Below are positions 30,107 to 39,305 of a DNA stretch of 64,000 nt, piece by piece. Position 1 is the stretch's first letter. Every line of letters starts with the position of its first letter. A program made the translations under genes and the position numbers. Under the pieces are notes generated by a model that saw only the letters and a program-made list of their open reading frames with translations, made no database searches and had not been told where the DNA came from. Source of the DNA: Rhodanobacter sp. ANJX3 (lineage in GTDB: Bacteria; Pseudomonadota; Gammaproteobacteria; Xanthomonadales; Rhodanobacteraceae); contig NZ_JACHCM010000004.1 in NCBI RefSeq assembly GCF_014200755.1, positions 434,001 to 498,000 on the forward strand. The letters are read 5' to 3'.

Positions 30107-32161
30107 ATGACTGTCTCCTCGCTCGATCAGCAATGCATCGATACGCTCCGTTTTCTTTCGGTCGATATGGTGCAGAAAGCCAACAGCGGCCACCCTGGGC
30201 TGCCGCTCGGCGCCGCGCCCATGGCCTATGTGCTCTGGACGAAGCATCTCAAGCATTATCCGAGCAACCCTGAGTGGGTGGATCGCGATCGCTTCGTGCT
30301 GTCGGCCGGCCACGGTTCGGCGCTGCTGTACAGCCTGCTGCACGTGACCGGTTATGACCTGTCGCTGGACGACATCAAACAGTTTCGCCAGTGGGGCAGC
30401 AAGGCGCCGGGGCATCCCGAGCGCGGCCACACCGCCGGCGTCGAAGTCACCACCGGCCCGCTCGGTCAGGGCATCGCCAACGCGGTCGGCATGGCCATCG
30501 GCGAAGCGCACCTCGCGGCGCGCTACAACCGCGATGACCACACTGTTATCGATCACCGCACCTGGGCGTTGGTGGGCGACGGCGACCTGATGGAGGGCGT
30601 GGCTTCCGAGGCCGCCTCGCTGGCCGGCCATCTCAAGCTGGGCAAGCTGATCTGCCTTTATGACGACAACTACGTCAGTCTGGCTGCCGGCACCGACATC
30701 TCGTTTACCGAAGATCGCGCCAAGCGCTTTGAAGCCTACGGCTGGCAGACGATTACGGTGGCCGACGGCAATGATATTGCCGCCATCGATGCCGCCATCG
30801 AAAAGGCCAAGGCGGACACCACGCGCCCGTCGCTTATTCTGGTGCGCACGCAGATCGGCTTCGGCTCGCCCAAGCAGGGATCGTTCAAGGCGCACGGCTC
30901 GCCGCTGGGCGTCGAAGAGGTCAAGGAAACCAAGCAGAAGCTGGGCTGGCCGGTCGAGCCCGATTTCCTGATACCGCAGCCCGCGCTGGAGCACTTCCGC
31001 GAAGCGCAGCAGCGCGGCGAGGAGCAGAAGAGCGAGTGGAATGGCCGTATGGACGCCTATTCGAAAGCCTTCCCCGAGCTGGCGACCGAACTGCGCGATC
31101 GCCTGGACGGCAAACTCCCCGCCGGTTGGGATGCCGACATTCCGACATTCCCGGCGGACGCCAAGGGCATCGCGACGCGCGCGGCCGGCGGCAAGATCAT
31201 GAATGCGTTTGCGGAGAAGCTGCCGGCGCTGTTCGGCGGCTCGGCCGATCTGGATTCGTCGACCAATACCAACCTCAAAGGCTTCGGCGATTTCAATTCG
31301 GCCGCCACCGCTGGCGAAGACACCCAGGGCTCGGACAGCGCCGGCTGGAGCCATGCCGGACGCAACCTGCACTTCGGCGTGCGCGAGCATGCGATGGGCG
31401 CGGTGGTCAACGGGCTGGCCGCGCACGGCGGGTTTATTCCGTACGGCTCCACCTTTCTGATCTTCTCCGATTACATGCGCCCGACGATTCGCTTGGCCGC
31501 GCTGTCCAAGCTGCACGTGGTGCACGTGTTCACCCACGACAGCATCGCGGTCGGCGAAGACGGCCCGACCCACCAGCCGGTCGAACAGATCGCCAGCCTG
31601 CGGGCGATTCCGCATGTCACGGTGATCCGTCCGGCCGATGCGAACGAAACGGCGGTCGCGTGGAAGGTCGCCGTGGAAACACGCGAGCGTCCGGTGCTGC
31701 TGGCGCTGACCCGGCAGGAGCTGCCGGTGCTGGATCGCACCAAGTTCGCCAGCGCCGATGGCCTGCGCAAGGGCGCCTATGTGCTCAGCGATGCGAAAGA
31801 GGGCAAGCCTGAGCTCGTGCTGATCGCCACCGGTTCGGAAGTCGGCCTGATCGTGGAGGCCGCCGAGAAGCTGCAGGCCGACGGCGTAGCCGTTCGCTGC
31901 GTGTCGATGCCGAGCTGGGATCTATTCGAAGCCCAGCCGCAGAGCTATCGCGATGAAGTTTTGCCGCCGGACGTCACTGCCAAGCTCGCGGTGGAAATGG
32001 GCGTATCGATGGGCTGGGATCGCTACGTCGGCCCGCACGGCGCCGTGCTGGGCGTAGATCGCTACGGCGCCTCGGCCCCGGCCAAGGTACTGTTGCCCGA
32101 GTACGGCTTCACTGTCGACAACGTGATCGCGCATGCCAAGGCGCTGCTGAAGAAAGCGTAA
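30107..32161 (+). CDS. tkt: Transketolase
   Basis: 684 residues beginning [43 protein letters not shown] is the transketolase N-terminal signature; [21 protein letters not shown] holds the thiamine-diphosphate motif; [16 protein letters not shown] contains the catalytic glutamate; [26 protein letters not shown] is the second signature. The enzyme moves two-carbon units between pentose and hexose phosphates. The ATG at 30107 has AAGGA 6 bases upstream; a farther in-frame ATG at 30047 is not preferred. A TGACGGT/ACCGTCA inverted repeat at 30020-30047 may be part of its control region. Confidence 0.96.
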   Translation: MTVSSLDQQCIDTLRFLSVDMVQKANSGHPGLPLGAAPMAYVLWTKHLKHYPSNPEWVDRDRFVLSAGHGSALLYSLLHVTGYDLSLDDIKQFRQWGSKAPGHPERGHTAGVEVTTGPLGQGIANAVGMAIGEAHLAARYNRDDHTVIDHRTWALVGDGDLMEGVASEAASLAGHLKLGKLICLYDDNYVSLAAGTDISFTEDRAKRFEAYGWQTITVADGNDIAAIDAAIEKAKADTTRPSLILVRTQIGFGSPKQGSFKAHGSPLGVEEVKETKQKLGWPVEPDFLIPQPALEHFREAQQRGEEQKSEWNGRMDAYSKAFPELATELRDRLDGKLPAGWDADIPTFPADAKGIATRAAGGKIMNAFAEKLPALFGGSADLDSSTNTNLKGFGDFNSAATAGEDTQGSDSAGWSHAGRNLHFGVREHAMGAVVNGLAAHGGFIPYGSTFLIFSDYMRPTIRLAALSKLHVVHVFTHDSIAVGEDGPTHQPVEQIASLRAIPHVTVIRPADANETAVAWKVAVETRERPVLLALTRQELPVLDRTKFASADGLRKGAYVLSDAKEGKPELVLIATGSEVGLIVEAAEKLQADGVAVRCVSMPSWDLFEAQPQSYRDEVLPPDVTAKLAVEMGVSMGWDRYVGPHGAVLGVDRYGASAPAKVLLPEYGFTVDNVIAHAKALLKKA

Positions 32162-32177
32162 AATGCCGATAGACGAA

Positions 32178-32208
32178 GCGGGAGCCCGGCGCACCGCCGG
32201 GCTCCCGC
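32178..32208. terminator. Bidirectional hairpin between tkt and the BI-1 gene
   Basis: A 14-bp perfect stem (GCGGGAGCCCGGCG at 32178-32191 and its complement at 32195-32208) with a 3-base loop lies between two convergent genes. T content afterwards is modest, so strength is uncertain. Confidence 0.65.
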
Positions 32209-32232
32209 TCTGGTCGATGTACACGCCCAGCG

Positions 32233-32988
32233 TCAGTTACGCGACTGCATCTTCGACAGCAGCCGCAGCAGCTCCAGATAAAGCCAGACCAGGGTAACCA
32301 CCAGCGCGAACGCGCCGTACCACTCCATGTATTTCGGCGCGCCGCCGTTGACCCCGGTTTCGATCATGTCGAAATCCAGAATCAGGTTCAGTGCGGCAAT
32401 CACCACCACCACGCCGCTGAACACGATGCCGACGGTGCTGTGGCCGTTGATGAAGCCGATCGGATGGCCGAAGAAGCTCATCGCCATATTGGCCAGATAA
32501 AGCAGCATGACGCCGCCGGTGGCGGCCACGATGCAGAGCTTGAATTTTTCCGTGGCGCGAATGAGCCCGCTGCGATAGGCCAGCAGCAGCGCCGCCATGG
32601 TGCCGAAGGTAAGCCCGACCGCCTGCACCACGATGCCTGGATAACGCATCTCGAAAATCGCCGACAGCGCGCCGATGAACACGCCTTCCACCAGCGCGTA
32701 CAGCGGTGCGGTGACCGGTGCCCAGGTTTTCTTGAACGAGGTGACCAGGCCAAGCACCAGGCCGCCGATCGCGCCACCCAACGCCAGCGGCCACATCGCC
32801 GGAATGCTGCCAGGTCCGCTGAAGTGGCTCCAGCTGAACATGGCGCCGATCAGTACCAGGATCAGCAGCAGGCCGGTCTTGTTGACCGTGCCGTTGAGCG
32901 TCATCGCCTCGCCGTTGCGCGATACGACCAAGCCGCTGGCCGCGTCGAGGAAGGTATTCTTATTCAGTGCCGGGTTGCCGCTTTGCAT
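32233..32988 (-). CDS. Bax inhibitor-1/YccA-family membrane protein
   Basis: 251 residues from MQSGNPALNKNTFLDA, start chosen because GGAG sits 7 bases upstream; an ATG at 33015 is possible. Seven hydrophobic helices are visible, beginning with GLLLILVLIGAMFSW and including PLYALVEGVFIGALSAIFE, a family-typical sequence, and LILDFDMIETG with the two acidic residues near the sixth helix. The last helix is followed by a basic tail KMQSRN. This matches the YccA/YbhL/BI-1 group, whose members act as calcium leak channels or as regulators of FtsH proteolysis. It is convergent with tkt and divergent from hemC. Confidence 0.9.
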   Translation of the reverse strand: MQSGNPALNKNTFLDAASGLVVSRNGEAMTLNGTVNKTGLLLILVLIGAMFSWSHFSGPGSIPAMWPLALGGAIGGLVLGLVTSFKKTWAPVTAPLYALVEGVFIGALSAIFEMRYPGIVVQAVGLTFGTMAALLLAYRSGLIRATEKFKLCIVAATGGVMLLYLANMAMSFFGHPIGFINGHSTVGIVFSGVVVVIAALNLILDFDMIETGVNGGAPKYMEWYGAFALVVTLVWLYLELLRLLSKMQSRN

Positions 32989-33113
32989 GAAGTGCTCCGA
33001 TGAGTTCGTCGCCATCGTATCTGGCCCGCCGCAGCCGCGCACGCTGACCGCATTGCGCGCATAGCTGCATAACTACGCGACAATGAGACCTTGCCGAACG
33101 TCGCGGAGTTCCG

Positions 33114-34031
33114 ATGAGCCCTTCCATCCTGCGTATCGCCACCCGCAAGAGCCCGCTCGCACTGTGGCAGGCAGAGCACGTGGCGGCCGCCCTGAGCGCG
33201 GCGCATCCGGCGCTATCGGTGCAGCTGGTGCCGATGTCCACGCGCGGCGATGAGATCCTCGACCGGCCGCTGGCCGAGGTCGGTGGCAAGGGCCTGTTTC
33301 TGAAGGAGCTCGAGGTCGCGATGATGGAAGGTCGCGCCGATCTGGCCGTGCATTCGCTCAAGGACGTACCCGTGACGCTGGAACCCGGCTTTACGCTGCC
33401 GGCGATCCTGCCGCGCGCCGATGCAGCCGATGCGTTTGTCAGCAACGAATACGCCAACCTCGCCGCGCTGCCGCAGGGCGCGCGGGTGGGCACCTCGTCG
33501 CTGCGACGGCAGGCGCTGCTGCGCGCGCTGCGGCCGGATCTACAGCTGCTCGATCTGCGCGGCAACGTCGGCACACGACTGACCAAGCTCGATGCCGGCG
33601 GCTACGACGCGATCGTGCTGGCCTGCGCGGGGCTGGAGCGGCTGGGCTTCGCCGCGCGCATCCGCTCGCGTCTCACCCCGCCGGACTGGCTGCCGGCGCC
33701 TGGCCAGGCCGCCATTGCGATCGAGGCCTGCTCGGATCATTCGGCCGCACTGACCCTGCTGGCCGCGCTCGACGATGCCGATACGCGCCTGACCGTCGAC
33801 GCCGAGCGGGCGATGAACCAGGCGCTCGGTGGCAGCTGCACCGTACCGGTTGCCGCGTGGTGCGTATTGGGCGAGCGCGGCCTGCATCTGCGCGGCATGG
33901 TCGGCGATGCAGCATCCGGTCGGCTCCTGCATGCCGAGGCGATGAGGGCCGATGACGACGCGGTAGCGCTGGGGCGGGAGGTGGCCGCCGCATTGATCGA
34001 CCAGGGCGCGGGCGAAATACTGGGCCTCTGA
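33114..34031 (+). CDS. hemC: Hydroxymethylbilane synthase (porphobilinogen deaminase)
   Basis: 305 residues starting [23 protein letters not shown], the usual N-terminus. [45 protein letters not shown] and [13 protein letters not shown] are substrate- and cofactor-binding motifs. The cysteine that holds the dipyrromethane cofactor is in [12 protein letters not shown] near residue 241. The enzyme joins four porphobilinogens in haem synthesis. No other hem gene is adjacent. A strong terminator follows within 35 bases. Confidence 0.96.
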   Translation: MSPSILRIATRKSPLALWQAEHVAAALSAAHPALSVQLVPMSTRGDEILDRPLAEVGGKGLFLKELEVAMMEGRADLAVHSLKDVPVTLEPGFTLPAILPRADAADAFVSNEYANLAALPQGARVGTSSLRRQALLRALRPDLQLLDLRGNVGTRLTKLDAGGYDAIVLACAGLERLGFAARIRSRLTPPDWLPAPGQAAIAIEACSDHSAALTLLAALDDADTRLTVDAERAMNQALGGSCTVPVAAWCVLGERGLHLRGMVGDAASGRLLHAEAMRADDDAVALGREVAAALIDQGAGEILGL

Positions 34032-34062
34032 ATGAGCCTGCGTCGCTGCAGGTGCGGCACAG

Positions 34063-34093
34063 AAAAGCCCCGCAGCGAACCGCGGGGCTTTTT
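34063..34093 (+). terminator. Intrinsic terminator of hemC
   Basis: AAAAGCCCCGC at 34063-34073 pairs with GCGGGGCTTTTT starting at 34082, followed by more T. A classic GC stem with a T-run 31 bases after the hemC stop. Confidence 0.88.
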
Positions 34094-34099
34094 GATTTT

Positions 34100-34197
34100 A
34101 TGGCCATGGATGGCCGGTAAACCGGAAATGCAGGAGCAATTTCCGGTTATGGCCATGGATACCCGCCAAACCGGAAATGCAAGAGCCATTTCCGGCT
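34100..34197. repeat. Tandem pair of a 49-bp structured repeat
   Basis: Two adjacent units start ATGGCCATGGAT at 34100 and 34149. They share ACCGGAAATGCA and TTTCCGG in register and differ mainly at unit positions 13-20. Within each unit CCGGAAAT pairs with ATTTCCGG across a 9-base loop, and the first copy has extra palindromes (GGCCAT/ATGGCC, CCGG-TAAA-CCGG). A third, more divergent copy lies at 63881. The pair sits between the ends of convergent hemC and DUF481 genes, as REP-type elements do. Confidence 0.8.
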
Positions 34198-34216
34198 CCT
34201 CGACCGAACAAACGCG

Positions 34217-35059
34217 TCAGAGGTTGTAGACGATATTGGTGGTGGTGAGCGTGTCGTTCTTGCGGATACCCGGCAGCACGTTGGTGTTGTGGCGCACCTG
34301 GAAACCGACCTTCACCGCCAGCTTCTTGGTCATGCTGACCGAGACACCGGCGTCATTCTGAAGATACGTGTTCTTGGAACCCGCTTCCGTCAGGAATGTA
34401 TCTTCGAACGAGGTGTTGTCGGTGAGCTTGTGCTTGTAGTTGACCAGGCCACGGGCAATCGCCTCGCTCTGCGTACCGTTCGCTTCCTGCGGCACTTCAA
34501 CACCATTGATCAGCGTGTCCTGAACCGCCGGGCGGTAGCGCTTGTAACCGGGACCGAGTTCAAACGACAGCTCGTTGGTGTCGTCCTTCAGCGCGATATA
34601 GCCGTAACCGACCGACACCACGCCCTGCCAGATATTGGCGCCGAAGTCGTCATGCTCGTAGCGCGCGGCCGTCACGATATAGCTGCGCGGATCGAGCTTG
34701 TAGCCGACCGAGGCACCGCCGTCGTAGCGATTGGCGGTCTCGTTGAACTGCTCCACCGTGACGCCCGACGCGTTGGTCACCGCCTGCTGGCTTTTCGCGC
34801 GCAAGAAATCGACGTAGAAGTTGTTCTTCCACTGCTCGTTTTCCTGATTCAGGTTGAGCTTGCCGTTGACGTTCTGCGAGCGCGTGTTGCCCGTAGCGGA
34901 GGCAAAACCGAACTCGCCCGATCCGCTCCAGCCGCCGTTGTTGGCCGCATTGCTGGTGCTGTTGGCATCAGCCCCGGAAGCCGGTGCGGCATTGTCGGCC
35001 TGAGCGGCGAAACTTGCCATGGAAGCCAGCAAAACGCAGGCGATCAAGGTCTTTTTCAT
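34217..35059 (-). CDS. DUF481 outer-membrane protein (YdiY-like)
   Basis: 280 residues from MKKTLIACVLLASMASFAAQ, a clear signal peptide cleaved near AQA-DNA. After a low-complexity alanine/serine/asparagine stretch comes WSGSGEFGFASATGNTRSQNVNGKLNLNQENEQWKNNFY, the opening strands of the DUF481 beta-barrel, then alternating aromatic strands and a C-terminal NTNVLPGIRKNDTLTTTNIVYNL ending in Leu. The E. coli homologue YdiY is an acid- or salt-induced outer-membrane protein of unknown task. The ATG at 35059 is used; the longer frame to 35131 lacks a signal peptide at its start. Confidence 0.87.
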   Translation of the reverse strand: MKKTLIACVLLASMASFAAQADNAAPASGADANSTSNAANNGGWSGSGEFGFASATGNTRSQNVNGKLNLNQENEQWKNNFYVDFLRAKSQQAVTNASGVTVEQFNETANRYDGGASVGYKLDPRSYIVTAARYEHDDFGANIWQGVVSVGYGYIALKDDTNELSFELGPGYKRYRPAVQDTLINGVEVPQEANGTQSEAIARGLVNYKHKLTDNTSFEDTFLTEAGSKNTYLQNDAGVSVSMTKKLAVKVGFQVRHNTNVLPGIRKNDTLTTTNIVYNL

Positions 35060-35262
35060 GGGTGATGATCCATTTGTTAAAGAATAGTGATTGGCTACCT
35101 TAACGGCCCGGATTGAACTTGAAATGAACAATCTGCTGCGCCGCAGCGGAGAACTTCATGATCCTGCGGCAATCGAGGCGGCGAATCAACGCCTTGAAGC
35201 GGCCGCGCGCGGCTGCAACCATGCTACAAACGCTGTCACTCCCGATACTTTCGATCAGGCAC

Positions 35263-36246
35263 ATGGACCGCTACGAACGCATATCCACCTTGCACCGACT
35301 GCTCAAGTCGGCGCATTACCCGATTCCCCTGGCCCGGCTGCGCGAGGAGCTCGAATGCTCGCGCGCTACGCTTTATCGCGATGTGGCGTTTCTGCGTGAC
35401 GCGCTGGGCGCGCCGGTCGAAAGCGCCGGCGGCGACCAGGCCGCGTTTCGCTATGAAGTGGGCGAGGGCGAACGCTTCGAGTTGCCCGGCCTGTGGCTGA
35501 CCTCGGACGAACTGTCCGCGCTGCTGGCGTTGAACGAACTGATCGATCGCTCCGGCACCGGCGTGCTGGCCGGCGCACTGACGCCGCTGCGCAAGCGCAT
35601 CGAAGGCCTGCTGTCCAATCGCGAAGGCAACGACGAGCCACTGCCGATCGAGCGCATCCGGGTGATTCCGTGGGGCGAACGCAAGCTCAGCCAGCAGGTT
35701 TTCCGCATTGTCGCCGGCTCGGTGCTGAAGCGGCATCAGCTGCGCTTTCGCTATCGCGCGCGCACCACCAATACCGACAGCCGCCGCACCGTGTCGCCGC
35801 AGCGGCTGACCCACTATCGCGACAACTGGTATCTCGACGTGTGGGATCACGACCGCGAGGCACTGCGCAGTTTCGCCGTGGATCGCATCGTCGAACCGCA
35901 AGCGCTGGATGCTGCGGCTATCGACGTGGCCGAGAACGACCTCAACGAACTGCTGGCCTCCAGTTACGGCATCTTCGCGGGCAAGCCCAAGGCATGGGCC
36001 ACGATCCGTTTTTCGCAGCATGCCGCGCGCTGGGTCGCCGACGAGCACTGGCATTCGCAGCAGCGCGGCGAGTGGCTGCCGGACGGTCGCTACGAGCTGC
36101 AGGTGCCCTACTCCAATTCGCGCGAGCTGCTGATGGACGTGCTCAAGTACGGCCCCGACGCCGAGATCGTCTCTCCGCTGCCGCTGCGCGAAGAAATGAA
36201 GATCCTGCTGCAGCTGGCGATGAGCGGCTATCAGCCTAGCCTCTGA
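35263..36246 (+). CDS. HTH-WYL transcriptional regulator
   Basis: 327 residues from MDRYERISTLHRLLKSAHYP. The N-terminal winged helix includes PLARLREELECSRATLYRDVAFLRDALGAPVES (HTH_11/DeoR type). The middle has ELSALLALNELIDR, and the WYL domain at about 150-240 reads LRFRYRARTTNTDSRRTVSPQRLTHYRDNWYLDVWDHDREALRSFAVDRI, where the usual WYL triad appears as WYLDV. A WCX-like C-terminal part follows. WYL proteins sense ligands or nucleic acids and often regulate DNA-damage or defence genes. No defence gene is visible beside it. It is divergent from the DUF481 gene about 200 bases away, a possible target. Confidence 0.88.
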   Translation: MDRYERISTLHRLLKSAHYPIPLARLREELECSRATLYRDVAFLRDALGAPVESAGGDQAAFRYEVGEGERFELPGLWLTSDELSALLALNELIDRSGTGVLAGALTPLRKRIEGLLSNREGNDEPLPIERIRVIPWGERKLSQQVFRIVAGSVLKRHQLRFRYRARTTNTDSRRTVSPQRLTHYRDNWYLDVWDHDREALRSFAVDRIVEPQALDAAAIDVAENDLNELLASSYGIFAGKPKAWATIRFSQHAARWVADEHWHSQQRGEWLPDGRYELQVPYSNSRELLMDVLKYGPDAEIVSPLPLREEMKILLQLAMSGYQPSL

Positions 36247-36409
36247 TCGCAACACGCGGGAAAACCTAGATTCCCGCAGCGACTGTTGCGGCATGAATAG
36301 GTTGAAAGGCCACGGCAGCTTGCCGAGAATTTGTGGCGCGTCCATGCTTGTCAGACGCCGCATGCCGTCAGCGGGTGGCGGCCGCTCCGACCACAATTGA
36401 AAGCTGCGC

Positions 36410-37354
36410 ATGACACACACCGATATCGCCGACCCTACCGCGCTGCCCGCAGCGCTTTCCGAATCACGCCGTCCCACCGTAGCGCTGGCCCTTGGTGCGG
36501 GAGGCGCAAAGGGGCTGGCGCACATCGGCGCGATTGAAGAAATCGAGGCGCAGGGTTTTGAGATCGTCGCCATCGCCGGCTGCTCGATGGGCGCACTGAT
36601 CGGCGGCATCTACGCGATGGGCAAGCTCAACGTTTACCGCGACTGGGTCTCGACGCTGGCCAAGTTCGACGTGCTGAAGCTGCTCGACTGGACGTTTTCC
36701 GGCGGTGGTTTCATCAAGGGCGAGCGCATCATGGGCACGCTGCTGGAGCTGATCGGCGATACCTGCATCGAGGAGCTGCCGTTCCCGTTCACCGCCGTTG
36801 CCACCGACCTGGAGCGCGAGCGCGAGGTCTGGCTGACCCGCGGCTCGCTGTTCGATGCGATCCGCGCGTCGATTGCCATTCCCACCGTCTTTCGCCCGTA
36901 CCACCTCAACGGACGCGTGCTGGTCGACGGCGCGCTGTTGAACCCGCTACCCGTGTCGCCGCTGATTCGCGAAACCGCCGACTACATCATGGCCGTTAGC
37001 GTAGATGGTCCCGCCGAATTCACACCGGTGGAAACGCAGGAGCTGGAAGAACCGGCGGCCAACGGGGCACGGCACCGGATCGGCGAATTCTTGAGTCGGC
37101 TGAGGCCGCACAGCGAACCGAAGCCGCGCGAACCGGGCGCGTTCGAACTGCTCAACCAGTCAATGGACCTGATGCAGGCCAATCTCTCACGGCTGCGTCT
37201 CGCGGCGTATGCGCCCGACCTGCTGATCCAGATGCCGCGCAACGCATCCACCGCCTACGAGTTCTATCGCGCCCGCGAGCTGATCGAACTGGGACGACAG
37301 CGAGCCCGCGCCGCATTCTCCAACTGGAAGCCGGTTTCACATCAACCGCGTTAG
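36410..37354 (+). CDS. Patatin-like phospholipase (RssA-like)
   Basis: 314 residues. ALALGAGGAKGLAHIGAIEEIE contains the oxyanion GGxxG loop, IAGCSMGALIGGIYAMG the catalytic serine in a GxSxG motif, and RVLVDGALLNPLPV the catalytic aspartate in DG. These are intact, so it should be an active serine lipase acting on membrane lipids or acyl esters. There is no signal peptide, so it is probably cytoplasmic. The C-terminal part (FELLNQSMDLMQANLSRLRLAAYAPDLLIQMP) matches RssA/YchK-type patatins. It is convergent with the glycosyltransferase gene, 20 bases apart. Confidence 0.9.
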   Translation: MTHTDIADPTALPAALSESRRPTVALALGAGGAKGLAHIGAIEEIEAQGFEIVAIAGCSMGALIGGIYAMGKLNVYRDWVSTLAKFDVLKLLDWTFSGGGFIKGERIMGTLLELIGDTCIEELPFPFTAVATDLEREREVWLTRGSLFDAIRASIAIPTVFRPYHLNGRVLVDGALLNPLPVSPLIRETADYIMAVSVDGPAEFTPVETQELEEPAANGARHRIGEFLSRLRPHSEPKPREPGAFELLNQSMDLMQANLSRLRLAAYAPDLLIQMPRNASTAYEFYRARELIELGRQRARAAFSNWKPVSHQPR

Positions 37355-37374
37355 CCGACGCGGGTCAGCCGAAG

Positions 37375-38091
37375 TCAAAGCTCTTCGATGCGGGTGACCT
37401 TGCCACGACGCATCAGCCAGGCCACACCGCGCAAATCGGCCAGACCCACCCATAGACGATCGAGCATGCCGTACTTGGATACACCGGCGGTGCGCGGGCG
37501 ATGGCCCACCGGCACGCTTTGGCAGGCGAAGCCGGCACGCTTGACCAGCGCGGGCAGGTAGCGATGCATATGATCGAAGTAGGGCAGACGCAGAAAGACT
37601 TCGCGATCGAACAACTTCAGTCCGCAGCCGGTGTCCGGCGTGGCGTCCTTCAACATGCGCGAGCGCACCGCATTGGCGATCTTGGAGGAGATGCGCTTGT
37701 TGAAACTGTCGCGGCGCGTAGTGCGCCAGCCGGCGAACAGGCGCAAATCCGCCGACGCCTTGTCGCGCGCCGCCAGCAGCTTGGGAATGTCGGCCGGATC
37801 GTTCTGGCCGTCGCCATCGAGCGTGGCGATCCACGGCGACTTCGCCGCACGCACGCCGTTCCATACGGCGGTGCTCTGACCGCTGCGGGTCACGTGATGC
37901 AACACGCGCAGCTCCGGATGAAGCGCCTTCTGCGCGGCCAGCACGGCGCGGCTGTCATCGGCGGAATCGTCGTCGACGTAGATCACTTCGTAATCGATCT
38001 GCCCGCGCAGGGCGGCAGCGATTTCGGCGAGCAGCGGCGGAATATTGTCGCGCTCGTTGAAGACGGGAACGACGACGGACAGTTGCGGCAT
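37375..38091 (-). CDS. Family 2 glycosyltransferase, polyprenyl-phosphate-sugar synthase-like
   Basis: 238 residues from MPQLSVVVPVFNERDNIPPLL. VIYVDDDSADDSRAVL and WIATLDGDGQNDPADIPKLL hold the metal- and nucleotide-binding acidic motifs of GT2; TGCGLKLFDREVFLRLPYFDHMHRYLPALV and PRTAGVSKYG match the dolichol-phosphate mannose synthase/GtrB/ArnC subgroup. No C-terminal membrane helices are present, so it is the short soluble type that moves a sugar from a nucleotide to a lipid phosphate. The longer frame back to 38250 is low-quality sequence; the ATG at 38091 has an AAGG site before it. The sugar is unknown. Confidence 0.88.
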   Translation of the reverse strand: MPQLSVVVPVFNERDNIPPLLAEIAAALRGQIDYEVIYVDDDSADDSRAVLAAQKALHPELRVLHHVTRSGQSTAVWNGVRAAKSPWIATLDGDGQNDPADIPKLLAARDKASADLRLFAGWRTTRRDSFNKRISSKIANAVRSRMLKDATPDTGCGLKLFDREVFLRLPYFDHMHRYLPALVKRAGFACQSVPVGHRPRTAGVSKYGMLDRLWVGLADLRGVAWLMRRGKVTRIEEL

Positions 38092-38427
38092 GGGGAAGCC
38101 TTGTTGCGGGGACGGGGCGCGCAGGCGCTGGGCGGATTCTAGTGGGTGGGGGCGTTTGGAGAAAGAAAGGGGCGAGAAGCGAGAGGCGAGGGCGCATCGG
38201 TGGCGTTCGTCGAATCGGTCAGTTGGCGATACGTTAGAAAACAGTTGCAAGAACCGCGATTTCTGCGTCTGCGATAGCTGCGATGGGGAAGGCTGGTCGC
38301 TTGTGCCGCCGCCAAGTTGTCTAGATTCGGGGCGTCACAGCATGAGTCTTTTCCACATTTTTCGTCGCATCCCGTCGGAGCGCCCTCGCTACTCGCCCCT
38401 CGCCCTCTTCCCTGCTCTATCCCTGCT
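38092..38427. other. Gene-free region between the glycosyltransferase start and the parB end
   Basis: 336 bases without a supportable gene. It presumably holds the glycosyltransferase promoter and the 3' end of the parAB transcript. The notable content is two purine/pyrimidine-biased arrays of degenerate heptamers in opposite orientation, listed separately. I found no consensus parS site in it. Confidence 0.6.
38169..38406. repeat. Facing arrays of degenerate heptamers
   Basis: At 38169-38189 three tandem heptamers read GGGGCGA, GAAGCGA, GAGGCGA. At 38386-38406 three more read TCGCTAC, TCGCCCC, TCGCCCT, which are GTAGCGA, GGGGCGA and AGGGCGA on the other strand. The arrays thus form a long imperfect inverted repeat around about 196 bases, just past the end of parB. 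Meaning unknown. Confidence 0.6.
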
Positions 38428-39303
38428 TTACCGTATCTTGCCCAGAATCCCTTCCAGCTCGTCGTTGCTGTGGTAGTGGATGACCAGTTTGCCGCGCCCG
38501 CCGCGGCCCTGCGCCAGCTCGACGCGGGTGGCGAAGCGCTCGCCCAGCTCGCGTTCCAGATCGCCGATGTTCGGATCGCGCGCCGGGGCAGCTTTGGCCT
38601 TGCCCTTCGGCACGGTCTGGGCGCGCCGCGCGGCTTCTTCGAGTTCGCGCACGCTCCAGCCGTTGCGCGCGGCTTCCAGCGCCAGGCTTTCGGCCTGATG
38701 TTCGGGCAGGGTCAGCAGGCAGCGGGCGTGGCCCATGTCGAGCTTGCCTTCGTCGAGCAGTTTCTTGATCGAGGCGGGCAGTTCGGTGAGACGCAGCAGG
38801 TTGGATACCGACGCGCGCGAACGGCCGACCGCGTCGGCCGCCTGCTGATGGGTGAGGGCGAAGTCGTCGATCAGCCGCTTCAGCGCATCGGCTTCTTCCA
38901 GCGGAGTGAGGTCTTCGCGCTGAATGTTCTCGATCAGCGCCATCGCCGGCACCGAGGCCTCGGGCACGATTTTCACCAGCGCCGGCAGCTCGCTCAGCTG
39001 GGCGCGCTGCGCCGCACGCCAGCGGCGCTCGCCGGCGATCAGCTCGTAGCTGTCCTTGCCCAGCGCGCGCACCACCACGGGCTGGATCAGCCCCTGCGCC
39101 TTGATCGATGCGGCCAGTTCGTCCAGCGCCTCGTCGTTCCAATGCCGGCGCGGCTGATACTTGCCGGGCTGGATCTGCTGGATCGGCAGGATGCGCAGCT
39201 CGCCTTCCTGCCCGATCACCGACGGCGAGCCCTCGACGTCACCATCGCCGCCGAGCAGGGCGTCGAGCCCGCGTCCAAGTCCACGTTTTTTTGCAGCAGC
39301 CAT
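38428..39303 (-). CDS. parB: Chromosome-partitioning protein ParB
   Basis: 291 residues starting MAAAKKRGLGRGLDALLGG, the standard ParB N-terminus that touches ParA. The CTPase/ParB-N domain has LPIQQIQPGKYQPRRHWNDEALDELAASI, SYELIAGERRWRAAQRA and ALIENIQREDLTPLEEA. The central helix-turn-helix ALTHQQAADAVGRSRASVSNLLRL binds parS, and the C-terminal domain ends RGKLVIHYHSNDELEGILGKIR. It loads on parS near the origin and drives segregation with ParA. Its start is 2 bases after the parA stop, so they are co-transcribed. I did not find a full TGTTTCACGTGAAACA parS in the window. Confidence 0.96.
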   Translation of the reverse strand: MAAAKKRGLGRGLDALLGGDGDVEGSPSVIGQEGELRILPIQQIQPGKYQPRRHWNDEALDELAASIKAQGLIQPVVVRALGKDSYELIAGERRWRAAQRAQLSELPALVKIVPEASVPAMALIENIQREDLTPLEEADALKRLIDDFALTHQQAADAVGRSRASVSNLLRLTELPASIKKLLDEGKLDMGHARCLLTLPEHQAESLALEAARNGWSVRELEEAARRAQTVPKGKAKAAPARDPNIGDLERELGERFATRVELAQGRGGRGKLVIHYHSNDELEGILGKIR

Positions 39304-39305
39304 GC

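Noticed and set aside
34032-34229. 65-codon frame after hemC
   Set aside because: It covers the hemC terminator and the 49-bp repeats, so it is a repeat-derived frame and not a gene.
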